Below are positions 25,915-37,345 of a stretch of 64,000 nt of DNA, piece after piece. The number at the start of each line of letters is the position of its first letter. Position 1 is the first letter of the stretch. Source of the DNA: Trichinella spiralis (taxonomy: Eukaryota > Nematoda > Enoplea > Trichinellida > Trichinellidae); contig CM012953.1 of the NCBI GenBank assembly GCA_000181795.3, forward strand, positions 10,059,112-10,123,111, read 5' to 3'. A model generated the notes under the pieces. The model did not search any database. It was given only the letters and a program-made list of their open reading frames with translations, and was not told the DNA's origin. A program made the translations under genes and the position numbers.

Positions 25915-26260
25915 TATTAAGAAAATCGAACTGCCCGTGTTTGGCGGCGCATCAGAAATGGCCTATGGGACAGTGGTCTACGGTGAGTTAGGAAGGCCAC
26001 AGCACAACCTCAACGATAGTGAAGGCCAAATCTCAGGTTTCCTGCCGTCCCCCCTCTGAAGACGATGATACTCCCTCTCTTAGAGCTAATGGCAGCCCTG
26101 CTGGTGACCAAACTGGTCACCTTTGCAAAAAAATGATTGAAGGTGAGAATCTCTAGCTTGAACTGCTGGGTGGACAGTAAGGTCACGTTACATTGGATAA
26201 AGAGATGTTCTATAAAATGGAAACCTTTCTTCCAGAACTGAGTTGAAACCTTACAGCAAT
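25915..26260 (+). mobile_element. BEL/Pao retroelement fossil fragment
   Basis: A degraded fragment resembling the pol region after the reverse transcriptase in BEL/Pao elements. It has an LPVFGGASEMAYGTVVY-like stretch and further segments reminiscent of the family's conserved leucine-rich and Trp-Asp-Ser motifs. It is clearly broken, with several breaks and neither end present, and probably old. It lies next to the gypsy fragment inside the same inverted-repeat pair, suggesting nested insertion. Confidence 0.5.
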
Positions 26261-26578
26261 TGGTTGGGTCGTCACATTAGAGATACTGTCTGACGAGATC
26301 AAATCTGGCAAATTTATTCAGCCGCAATTGAACGATTAACTTTGAGCCAAATCTGGTAATACGGTCCCGCTTGGCTAGTCGGAGGAGAAGATAGTTGGCC
26401 AGAAGACCCAGAACAAGACCATGTGAAATCAGAAGACGATGAGCAGAAAGCTGCATTGCAGAAGAGAGGTGGTCAGTGAAGGTGTTGACAGAGTTGGGCA
26501 ATTTTATGGGACAGCTGATGGTAAAGACGAAAAAGATAATAAAATTCACTAAACCCAACTGATGGAAACGCTTAGGAC

Positions 26579-26676
26579 GGGGTAGACCAGATTTTTCCAA
26601 CGAACTCTGCCTACTTTTTTGCAGTAAATTTTATTGGCTGCTGCTCTGATGCCCGCAACTGAATTTCATTGAATTG
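26579..26676 (-). repeat. Dispersed repeat copy 2, inverted relative to copy 1
   Basis: The reverse complement of this stretch aligns with 24911-25003 over nearly its whole length, including GCATCAGAGCAGCA and TTTACTGC, GTTGG-AAAATCTGGTCTACCCC. Together the two form inverted ends of a ~1.77 kb segment. Confidence 0.75.
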
Positions 26677-26790
26677 AAACGTTGGTCGTTTATGAATTTG
26701 CATAGTGATTTTCCCCCACGTTTCCTGTTAGTTTAGGCAATTTAGAGTCAAGCAGTTCTTTCATTAGGCAACCTATTCACATCAGACTGA

Positions 26791-26890
26791 CAACCATTAA
26801 AATTTAGCTGCGCGACAACCAATGAAATTTAGAAGAGAAAAGGTAGGCGTAGTTCGTTAGGGAAATCTGTCTTAGACCTGGATTTTTAGA
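26791..26890 (+). repeat. Dispersed repeat copy 3
   Basis: Direct-orientation copy containing CAACCAATGAAATTTAG, AAAAGGTAGGCGTAGTTCG and TTAGGGAAATCTGTCTTAG. It lies about 115 bp beyond inverted copy 2. Confidence 0.7.
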
Positions 26891-28269
26891 GTTTAATCAA
26901 CCCTACACTACAGAAATGTGTGTAAAATGCCTGTAATATGTTCAAATTTTAACGCAATTTGTTTCAACAAATAGTAGAAATACTTTGATTTATGTCTCAT
27001 TTTGTAGATACTACTTAGTACTTTGTGAATAATTAAACAAATCACATTCATCTACTGATGCTGAGTTTTAATAACATTATTGTATACTCCTATATTTTAT
27101 TATCTATAACTGTATTAGTTACAGTTTTAAAGACTGTCAACTAGAATTAAAATTTAGTAAAACTTTGAAAAGTGAACTTCAATAATCCACAGTCTTTTCT
27201 ATACAGCTAATCTCAAAAAAGAAGGTTAAAGCATGCAACTAGTAAATTGCAACAGCGGAAAAGTAGCCAAGATCAACACAAATGCTATTGTTAAATTCCA
27301 GATAAATGATCAATAAATTAATTTAGAATATAATTAGCATACATTTACTGTTTTAAGGACGGCTCAAATACAAACAGCATAAACATCAATTTATATTTTC
27401 GACACATAAATGTTAGATGAACAAAGAGCTCGTGTGTTTTTGCAGAGTGAGAGTTTTCAAATGAAATTCTTCTGGGATGTTATTCTTTATCGATTTTAAT
27501 TCTTCTCTTTTCTGTTTTCACTGAGGCAAATTTATGACAAAAGAAAATGTTTTTGACCAGTTTTCATCAACTGCAAATTTTTTTTTGGCAACTGATAAGT
27601 AAAAACTACTAATCAGACAGAAAATCGTAAGCAGAGTTATAACAGAGGATTTTGAAATAACCGTTAATAAAATGTAACGAAATAACAGTATACGTTTTAG
27701 TACAAACTATAAACAGATGTAAAGATAAAAGGAATCTGCTGTCGAGGAAAAAGCAATGGAACCTTTCAAATGAAATATTTAAATTTGAATATAAATATAA
27801 TTTTAGTTTTCTACAAAAATTTAAGTTAGAAATATTTGTAATAAAAGGTTTTGACCAGCGTAGCCAATAGAATTCTATGCTCTATAGGCCAATAATAAGT
27901 ATTTACATATGAGCAAATCATATAAAAACAAAATAACCAATAAAAAAAAGAACCAATGAAGTTTCTCTGGCATTTTTTGGTACTTATGTAACATTTCATC
28001 TATTAAAAAATATTGGTTTATTTTTATTAATTTATTTTATTATATATCTATTTTTTCATATTATTTTGTGCTCCGTTTTGTAAACTTTCATTACAATATG
28101 CTAACTTTGTTCTTAAGTATACTTGAATTTCTCAAAGCGTACTGTGACAACTGGACATTGTTTTTATATATTTAGGAAAGTGTGGAAGGCGATCACTGTT
28201 TTTCAAATATTTTTTAAAGCATACTTTATTTTACTTTATTTAATAGAATGAAACATATTGCATGTTTCA
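26891..28269. other. AT-rich intergenic region before the first SR gene
   Basis: No open frame or recognisable element. A weak partial match to the CAACCAATGAA repeat occurs near 27950. The right end should carry the promoter of the SR-protein gene. A TGTTTCAG acceptor at 28263-28270, 21 bp before its ATG, suggests a leader exon or trans-splicing. Confidence 0.45.
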
Positions 28270-28291
28270 GGAAGTTGATTGTAACATAATC

Positions 28292-29414
28292 ATGTCTAAT
28301 CGTGAACCCTGCCCCCCAGGTTGCAAAGTCTACATTGGTGGTTTACCTCAGGGTGCAAGCCAAGATGAAGTATGTGCTTTTGAATTTTTTAAAATGTTAT
28401 AATGAATTTTAATTTAGCTGCGTGAGAAATTCGAAGTTTTTGGACCTTTGCGGCATGTATGGGTTGCTCGCAATCCGTGGGGTTTTGCATTTGTAGAATT
28501 TGAAGATTCCAGAGATGCACAGGACAGCATCCGTGAATTAGATCAAACGTAATTTATCTTATTTTTTTATTTCACTTCAAAAAACTGCAACATTTTTTAG
28601 TCACTTTGAAAGTATAGACACTAGTTGTCATTCCACATTTATAAAATTAGATTGTTATTAATTTTTTTACTACGTTTTAGTCATTTATGTGGAGTGAAAG
28701 TTACTGTTCAACTTTCTCGCGGCCGTCGTCGAAATTCACATTTCAATCGTGATGATCGTTATAAAAGGTGAGGTCAACTGCATGCGACACAACTGTCTGC
28801 ATTTAATCAGGCTAAATTTATATTAAAATGTTTTTTTTATTAATGTTAGTTTATTTATGCCCATTGATAAAGCATTTGTTTTTTTCAAAAGTTAGAGATT
28901 ATAAATTTTAAGAATCTTTAGGCAGTATAAGTATGTTCGGCGTTTTATCATTAATTTGGCACTTTGCCAAGCTTTACGCGTCATGACACGTCCGACTTCG
29001 CCTTACTTCGTCCCTTTACAACAAATCTACCTTATCCTTTCTTTTTTTGATATTTTGCTCTACTTCGCATGAATATTTCCTCTTGAATGACATACACCGA
29101 CTTTTATATTGCATCGAATGTTTGAAAATGTTTTTGAAGATGTCTTTATTTGGGCGTCTAAAATACTTCCTTCTCATCTTTGCTATTCAGGTCAGTCTTG
29201 AGTTCATTTTAGTAAAGTAAGCACGATAATTTAATTCTGATATTTTATCGTTAGTTGTCATCTTATTTTGAATGTAATTGAATTTTTATATATGTAAATT
29301 TTTATCATACACTATTACTAATAGTGATTTTTCTTTAGATCTGATTATCGAAATGAAAGATATCAAAATCGATACAATCGGCGCTCTCGATCACCAATGC
29401 GACGTCCATATTGA
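28292..29414 (+). CDS. SR-type RNA-binding splicing factor, paralogue 1
   Basis: Four exons (28292-28369, 28418-28548, 28681-28767, 29339-29414) give 123 aa. A single RRM fills residues 10-83: RNP2 is KVYIGGL and RNP1 is [14 protein letters not shown] short basic RS-like tail follows, ending [11 protein letters not shown]. This is the SRSF3/SRSF7 (nematode RSP-6-like) class, nuclear factors that bind exonic enhancers and help recruit U1/U2AF and export factors. Exon lengths and phases of exons 1 and 2 (78 and 131 nt) are identical to the paralogue at 32318, so the pair is a tandem duplication. The RS tail is unusually short and Tyr/Asn-rich. A 571-bp intron follows the RRM, by far the longest in the gene. 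Confidence 0.88.
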
Positions 29415-29862
29415 TAAATGTTCAGGTTTGTTTTGATTATAAAATTTTAACCTTTGAATTTATTTTCATGTTTAGGCGATACAAGAAAATTTTAAGAAGA
29501 AATATATATTTGCCGAATTGTTGTAATCTGTAGTTATTATACTTACTAATGTGAAACATATTTTATAGTATTATAGATGATCAGTTCAGGTTGTGATGAT
29601 GATATTTTTACTATATAAAATAATGGGTAATGTGATGATTGTATCCAATAAGCAGTATTCGTATATTATTTTTCGATACAGCAGAATTGAAGTATATGTT
29701 TATTATTAAAAGTTCATTCATAAACATCTTTTTTGTCTTCCAATTTTTCAGATTATTTTGAGAAATTTCAAGAAAAGCAAAGTAATTTATTGAAAATCAA
29801 ATATGTCAGGCACCATGAAATAAAAAAAAATTTGATGAAAGAAATATCGTGCTGTTGCTGCT

Positions 29863-31121
29863 TCATAGTTCGGATCGAAGTTGATTTAAAATATACTTCT
29901 CAAATTTGTCAAGCCTTCTACGAAGATCCTCCAATTTACGAGACTTCTCTTTGTGTTCAGCCGAAAGCAAATAATTTTCCTTGCCCAATTTCATTTTTGA
30001 ATTTTCCTTATCCTGTTCGAAAAAATTCAGTTTTCGAATCTGTACTTCCAGTTGTTGTAGTTCTTGTTTCAACAACTGCTGCCTTTCTGTAGGCAAAGTA
30101 GAACGCTGAACTCGATTCCAAAGTTCGATCACACTCGGTTCAGAGAAATCTTGATCTTGTGCTTTCAACTCAGCATCTTCAACAGTCTTCAAAATCAACT
30201 GAAAACCATTCTGCAAAGCTTTCAATTTTTCTTTCAGCTCGGCCAACTTATTTTCATACTCTTCCAAACCGGTGCTATCACTTGGATGACGTTTTCTTTC
30301 GGCAACGTTGGCAGCCAAAGCTGAAACGTTAGATATATTTATCACAGCAACATAAAATTCTTCGAACTTAACAAATAGCGAAATGGAAATTCCATTTGTG
30401 AAAAAACACTGTGCAACAAGAAAGCAACTTTCTACATCTATATATTACTGTAGAACAAATAAGCGTGACATTAGTGATAACTTTGGAAGAGCAAACAACA
30501 GCAAATGTTGACATAAGAAAGTTCACATCTCGCACAGTGTTGAATGGAAAACAAACAAAAATTAATCGAACTTTACTTACCATTATATTCTTGACTTAAA
30601 GCATCCTGCTTACGAAAAGCATCTTCCAAATTTTGCAGCTCCTGTCCGGCGAGTGACAATACTGCAACTCGATTCCAAAGTTTATTCAGCTTTTTGTCGA
30701 CAAATCGAGCTGGAACAACATTGCCCTTTTCCAGTGAAATGTAATTGTTCGCTTTTTCAACGTCCTTCTTCAATTCATTGGCCAAAATTCGCAATTCAGC
30801 CGACGTTCCATGTTCTTGGAGGAAGCGCAACAATTTCAAATCAAATTCTCTCTTCTCCACACTGGCAATGTCTTTTGCAATTTTTTGACTATTCTTTATG
30901 TCCATATATTCGGCATCAAGGGCAAGAATTTTATCAAGCAGCGGGTCCAACTGATCTGCACTGTACGCTCGTTTCAACTTTTGCCATATCAAATTCAACT
31001 TCCTTGAACGCAAAGCGCTCTCCGAAGGATTCGCCGTCACTTCATTCAGTTGTCTTGAATATTTATTCTCTTTGCTTGCTAAAATTGGAAGGAAAAAGGC
31101 AAATAGCAATATATATAACAT
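29863..31121 (-). CDS. lrpap1: LRP receptor-associated protein (RAP) chaperone
   Basis: Two exons (30581-31121 and 29863-30320) give 332 aa. A signal peptide (MLYILLFAFFLPILAS) starts the protein. The body is charged, helical and repetitive, with RAP-family motifs LNLIWQKLKRAYSADQLDPL, LNKLWNRVAVLSLAGQELQ and VIELWNRVQRSTLPTERQ, one at the start of each helical domain. The C-terminus is LRSEL, corresponding to the HNEL ER-retrieval signal of vertebrate LRPAP1. RAP binds newly made LDL-receptor-family proteins in the ER and stops premature ligand binding. Length is close to the human protein (357 aa). A minus-strand AATAAA lies at 29786-29791. The gene sits between the two SR paralogues on the opposite strand. 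Confidence 0.88.
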
Positions 31122-32317
31122 TCAAACGCAACAGAAGAAACCAAAGCTGAACAAAACGCTCGGGGAAATTGCTTATCAACTTTACAGACAGGAAGAAAAT
31201 CAAGTTCATAAGTTGCAGTGCAGTAAACAAAAAGTTAATTTTATCAAATCGAACAAAGAATAAATGGAAAATCTATGAACTGTTTTCTGTTATTAAAATG
31301 TACAATTTTCAATAAAAGCAATTTCAGTCCACCGAAATTATGAGGTTTGGTCACCTTCGGTCCCACTGTTCACTTATTGGTCGTTGACCACACTATTTTA
31401 CTTACATAATAGTGTATTGTGTATAACTTTGTTTTCTTCACAGTTACTGCACTTGTTGTAGATAAAATACCTACTAACTTGATACGATAACGCAAATGGG
31501 TGTAAGATTTGCTTGAACTGATCTCAGTGCATTTTCTACTTTCACTGGCTGTTTGATGTATTATGTGACATCGAGCTAGAAAAATATGTTCTTCACATTC
31601 TCACATTTTAAAATAACAAATTAATACCTTTTAAAAACCCGAGTTTAATATTTCCTGTGAAATTTTTGCTACAAATGACATAAGTCATTTCATATAGATG
31701 TAATTTAAAAAATTATTTTAAAATATTTCGATATTTAAATTTGTTTACTTATTTAAAATAAAAATTATTATAATTTTCAATTCATAAAAATATGAAAAAA
31801 ATAAGTGTGTTTAAATTAATATATAACTTGTTCTCAAAGAGGAATAAATCAAATGCCGCATTAAAACTTTTACGATTCTTACAGTATTCTGAAAGGTTAA
31901 TGACTTAAAGTTTGTGAATGCAAGTACATCATATTCGATAAAATTCTTTTTATGATAACATTACTTATAATTATATTATTAAATAATTCAATAATATTAT
32001 TTTTGTGTTCAATCGTAAATAAAACTATTTGATTTGTTAGAAAACAGTAATATTACAGTAATATAATTGTGATTTAATTTAAAAGTTCTTATTATTGATA
32101 TAAAATTGATATTTGATTTATTATTTCAGTTTTAAAATAATTTTAATATGTTATTATGCAATAATTTAATGTAAATGAAGATAAAACATATGAACTTGCA
32201 TATTGTTTGTAATTACTGTAACCTTGTCCTGCTGTAAGATTGGACTAATTTTACTTGCTGCGTGTTTGAATTCTTTGATTGATCTTGTTAGTATATTTCA
32301 TTTGCATTGCGTACGTT
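31122..32317. other. Spacer between LRPAP1 and second SR gene
   Basis: AT-rich divergent promoter region for the LRPAP1 gene (minus) and the second SR gene (plus). It contains a dispersed repeat at about 31335-31400 that is also found at 62615-62690. No coding exon is visible. Confidence 0.5.
31335..31400 (-). repeat. Dispersed repeat (second family), copy A
   Basis: The shared core CTTATTGGTCGTTGACC followed by CTATTTTA and preceded by GGTCC...GTTC recurs at about 62615-62690. Orientation is nominal. Confidence 0.55.
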
Positions 32318-34319
32318 ATGTCTTATCGTGAACAGTGTCCGGCAGATTGTAAAGTTTACGTGGGGGGTTTACCTGAAAGAGCTAGCAGAGGCGAAGTGCG
32401 TTATTATTACGTCAATGAAATTGTTTATTATTATTACAGTCGCACATTTTATAGCTGGAAGAAATATTCGGCCGATTTGGTCCCCTTCGTAATGTTTGGG
32501 TGGCACGTCGTCCATGGGGCTTTGCGTTTGTTGAATTTGAAGATGCGAGAGATGCTATTGATGCTGTTCGGCAGTTAGACGGATCGTGAGTTTTTGCTTT
32601 AAACAGTGTTTTGAATATCAAGTCGATTTTTCATTGCATTTTATTTTAATTTTTCGAATGTTTCAGTATTGTTTTATGGTAATACATTGAATGAATTGTA
32701 ATAATTCTTTTGGTAAATATTTGGTGTAAAATGATGTTGTGCACGAGTTTTGGGTTTTATATGCTTAATTGAATTCTATAATTTAGGCGTATGTGTGGCG
32801 TCCGGGCGCGTGTTGAACTTTCTCATGGTCAGCGTCGGAATCGTGGTCCAAGAGGCTACGATGATGAAAGGCGTGGTGGAGATCGACGCAGGTAATTTTA
32901 TTTTATTTTGCTTTCAATTCTTAATGAAATAGTTAAACGACCCTTATTTGAATATGACAACAGAATGAGTTACGGTGCGATGTTTATATGTAAAAAGTTT
33001 TAGTATTGAGAAGTAGAGTTTATACTTACTTCATTCTTCGAACAGAAAGTAACCAGAAAAATCCATGATGGAGTAGAATGAATTATACGAAGTTAATTAG
33101 TTTAAATTAATTTTTTTGAATAATAAATTAATGAAGTTTATTTTTTGGAGAAATTTTTATTATCGGTTATTGTGTAACGAAATTGAGGTTAAATTGTCAC
33201 ATTATGTATTTAGCTTAATAAAAAATAGTAGTAGTAGTTGTAGTAGTAGAAGTCTTTTTCCGGGATAGTCGTTTTAAGGGTGGAAATATCCATCCGTTAT
33301 AATTCCTTCTTATTAGTTGATCATGATTCATCTTAAAGACTTCACGCTTCTCCATCGTTCATATCGAGATAGCGGCCCATGCATTCAGCTAGCGGCAATT
33401 TGGTCAGTCCAGTTGTTGATTAAGGTCTTCAGCGTCGCGTCGGATTTCACCCACTTTCACAGCTTCTTTCATCCTACTACACAGCGCCGAACTGCAATGA
33501 AAAGTTGCAGTCGGTGAAAATGCGTGGGCGTGTGTCTGTGTGTCTGTGTGTATAAAATGTCTGTGTGTGTCAGTGTGCTTCGGTTCGAAATATTAGCTGC
33601 AACAACGGATACATACTGTTCGCGCGTTACAACTGCTATGCCTTCTCAACTGCTGTGCTCTTCTCCGCGACGTCGGTTTTTCAACATACTTCATCGCGAT
33701 TGATTGCGGCCGTCTTGGCTTTTGGCTCTTCGCTAACTCTTCCTCACGTCCCCAACGCACACATCTCAACTGCTCGTGCCATCAGTTGTCTTTTGGGTAA
33801 GACCTACGTTGGCTGTTGCACAAAAAAATCCTCTGCGGAGATTGTTTTCGGGGAACGTTGTTTTCGTTCTAATGTTGTTTTATACGTATAAATATGTATG
33901 TATGTATGTGTATGTATGTATTTCTTTTTTTGTATTCAAAATGCATGAAATTACGTTGGTAAAAAAGAGAATTTTATTTTTCAAAATATTTGTGTAAACG
34001 AAAAAAGATGCCAAAAAGCAGCTATGTAAAGGAGGAGGAAGTGGCATTGCTTTTTATTTTTGGGTACGGCAGCGCGGCAGTAAATAACTAGTTGTGATAT
34101 GCTTACACAAATTAAGCAGATGGCATGAATGATTGTTGTGTATTGTTTTTTGTTTATCGGTTGTTTTTTATAGTAGAACGCCTCCAAGGAGAAGTCGTTC
34201 TGGTTCATATAGACGTTCACGTTCACCATCTCGAAAGCGATATCGGTAAGTTGTTTTCAATGAAATTTATCGTAACGGATGGCATGGTCAACTTTTTTGT
34301 TTTCAGTTCCCGTTCATAA
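32318..34319 (+). CDS. rsp-6: SR-type RNA-binding splicing factor, paralogue 2
   Basis: Five exons (32318-32395, 32455-32585, 32787-32891, 34174-34245, 34307-34319) give 132 aa. The RRM carries RNP2 KVYVGGL and RNP1 [13 protein letters not shown]; then comes [17 protein letters not shown], typical of SRSF3/7 and nematode RSP-6, and a proper RS tail ([20 protein letters not shown]) ending RSRS. It likely acts in exon definition and alternative splicing in the nucleus. It is closer to the canonical family than the copy at 28292. Intron 3 is 1,282 bp and contains a GC-rich block at about 33316-33880, an unusual feature where SR genes in other animals carry autoregulatory poison exons. A poly(A)-type AATAAA lies at 34384-34389. 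Confidence 0.9.
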
Positions 34320-35658
34320 GCATATGTTAGAACGAGTATAAAGACAGTAATTCTACACTACTAATATACTGATATGTGATAGCAATAAATTATATCTTAC
34401 ATTGAATTTCATAATAATAAATAATATACATACATACATACATATATATATATGCATATATATATATATGCACTTTTCAAGCATTTTGTTACGTTAAATA
34501 TCTTCTTCTGTGAAATAAAACATATTTCGGTATTAGATTTGTTTTATAAGAAACATAATTTTTACTGTTACAATTTTAAGAGTGCATGTTTGTTTTTAAA
34601 TAATTTTTGTAGCCATACCGTGAGAAAAAAGCTACTTTAATAATGAGTGAATGTAATTATTTTTGAGGCAAAGTCAATTTTGTCATAAACCAGTGGTGAA
34701 CTATTATTTTCCTGAAGACAATTTCATGCCACGTCGTACATGATATTTAAAGAGTCTAGAAAGCCACTACCACTACTGTGTAAATTTCTCCATGTACTCT
34801 AAACAACCTTTTAAGTATTAAAGGTAAATGCCTGAAATATTCTTAGCTAATGTCATTTTATTTTCACTGGTTTCGCAGCTTTTGCTCGTTGGTGTTTGGT
34901 TTAAATAAATTATGGTGCAAGTTACACTTGAATTGTATACTGTTACGTTATGACACAAAATTGCTTAAATTTATTTTTTGATTTTTATATCTCAAAACTG
35001 TTTTTTAAAACTGAAAATATTTGAACTTGGTGTTCTGCAAATGGAAAATGGCAAAAAACTTATCAGAGTAATACAGCAAAAGCTAAATAAGCAGTTATAT
35101 ATGATTATGCAGTTGGAATGTGTTTTACTTTCAAGTAACTATCAATTCCTGAAAGTTGTTCTTTTAAAATTATATTACGTAACAAGTAATACTACTGTTT
35201 TAAATTTATGAAAAATAGATATGCAGCAGTAGTGAAAATTTTGGATTCAACTTTATTATGAAAAGTTCAAGCAGACACGCAGCACTGCTGCTTGACACTA
35301 AAGTAGTGCAAAAATGATCTCCAGTGATGATGAATATTTAACAAATAAGGCACGCCATTTTGTCGTGAATGCCATATTAAATGTAGAAAATGCGAAATAA
35401 AAATATATAAAAGTGATTACGATAAAATATGTAATGGTTTTATCATTCATTCAAACGCTAATTTTAAACCGGGACAAAATTTTCAATTAATGTTAAATAA
35501 TGATGCATTGCATTCTAAATAAAGTCATATGAAATGCTCCATAATATCTAAACCAAGTGTTCCACAAAAAATCAAAGCACGTTTAAATGTTCGATTAACA
35601 TCTAAACTTTTTTCATCTTCATTATAACTAACTGTTTTTTTACTGTGAAAGCAAACAT
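34320..35658. other. 3' flanks of SR gene 2 and myosin light chain gene
   Basis: AT-rich convergent intergenic sequence with a TACA/TA simple-sequence tract at 34426-34470. No coding exon is supported. Confidence 0.5.
34426..34470. repeat. (TACA)n/(TA)n microsatellite
   Basis: Four TACA units run into two TA tracts interrupted by GC. Confidence 0.8.
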
Positions 35659-36505
35659 TTAAGCTTGCGCAAGTTCTTCTTGGGCACCAGTAGTGATTAC
35701 TTTTGCGAATGCTTTGTAGTCCACTTTTCCTCCTTGAATTGGTGGGTTTGCTTTGTACATATCTTTCAGCTATAACAAAAAACAGCAAAACTGTGAAAGA
35801 ACAAAAGATTCAATTAAAGAAAATTTTCAATTTCAGTTAATTATTATTATAATGGAAGTGACTAATTGTAATATGATGAGGATTTTCCTATGAAACTAAC
35901 TAACTGTTAATGAAAAATATTGCTTACTTCTTTTTCATCTAAAGGTTCTCCTCGAAAGTTGGTAAGAATTTTCTTAAGTCTAAAATTTTGTAATTTACAA
36001 TTATAACCATTTCAGTTTCAGACGTTCCCGTAATAACTTACTGATCTTCTGATATGAAGCCAGTATCTTTGGGATCGAACATTCTAAATGCACCAATGAT
36101 AATATCTTCAGGATCAGTTCCTAAAAATAGCATTATTTCATCAAAATAAAACCAATACTCATACATTTATATGTATGTATAAAAGAAAATAAAGTATAAC
36201 ACTACTTGCCGACAGTAATCATTTACCTGTTAAGCGATCACCGAACAAAGTCAAGAAAGTTGTAAAATTAATAGGACCACTTGCTTCTTTAACCATTTCT
36301 TCCAGTTGTGAATCGCTTGGAATTTGACCTATCATAATAAAGATAATTTTCATTAAAAATATATGATAAATAAATTGCTGTATCGACCTAATGTGGCATA
36401 AAGATCTTTCAAGTCATTCTTGCAAATTACACCATCCTTGTTTTGATCCATGATTCCAAATGCCTGTAATGTAATAATATAATTCGATTAAAATTATTTA
36501 ATTTT

Positions 36506-36549
<44 letters not shown>

Positions 36550-37345
36550 AATTAAATAAGTATTTTTAAATCATATTCGTTCAGAAGGCTAACACAATGC
36601 ATTTCACTTCAAATATATTTTTAAAGAACAGATACATTTGTTTATTGTCAACATGATGATTCACTAGTAAATAAATATAAAATACGCTTAAAATGTATTG
36701 CTTTGCTCATGCTTTTTTACACTATAGCTGTACTGGTGCATAAATGATTGAAAATGAGAATAAAAAATCATTTCTAAATATTCATATTTTAATGTAGTCC
36801 TTAAATCTGTTTGCTTCAGTTTCTGAAAAACGAAAGCTGAGTAGACTATTTTTTGAAAAGTTAATATAAAGAAGAAGAGAATTAAAAAGCCTTATTTTGA
36901 AGTTTATTTGTAATGCCAATTTTTTCATTATTTAATATTTTTTCAAAACTTATTTTAGAAATCAGATTATTATTATTCTTGCTTCTATTCTATGTATAAA
37001 ATGCATATTTGATAATTTACCAAAGCAAATAAACAGTAATAATTAGTATGCTTTTTAATCAGTTATTAACTTTTTTGAAAAGAAAAGGACAATTTTTAAT
37101 TCAGCTGAAAAAAGAAAGAAATTTTGATAAAATACTTTACCTCTTTAAACTCTTGGACTGTTTTATTATCGAATGATTGAGCTCCATCGCTGGATGGCTT
37201 GGTGCGTTTGCTCGTAGTGGTTGATTTTTTCGTTTTTGTCTTGGTTGACTATCGATATTAAATATTAAAAGAAAACATTATTATAAATAATTAACTGATA
37301 TAAGCATGATTTTAAGTAAAGTAAAAGTTTTTTCCAACTTACCAT
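35659..37345 (-). CDS. mlc-2: Muscle myosin regulatory light chain
   Basis: Seven coding exons (37343-37345, 37141-37248, 36388-36463, 36227-36328, 36042-36120, 35928-35979, 35659-35769) give 176 aa. The start codon stands alone at the end of its exon, directly before GTAAGT. The N-terminus is Lys/Ser/Thr-rich ([20 protein letters not shown]), the usual phosphorylatable extension. EF-hand 1 binds the divalent ion ([12 protein letters not shown], residues 43-54); later EF-hands are degenerate, as in the family. Motifs [46 protein letters not shown] and the end [12 protein letters not shown] match C. elegans MLC-1/MLC-2 very closely. It binds the myosin neck in body-wall muscle thick filaments. 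Intron 2 is about 680 bp and contains a long (TA)n tract. Confidence 0.95.
36508..36544. repeat. (TA)n microsatellite
   Basis: An uninterrupted TA run of about 37 bp inside an intron of the myosin light chain gene. Confidence 0.9.

Noticed and set aside
33565-33891. 108-aa plus-strand frame inside the SR gene intron as a separate gene
   Set aside because: Same strand, inside an intron, no recognisable domain; more likely part of a regulatory or GC-rich intronic block.
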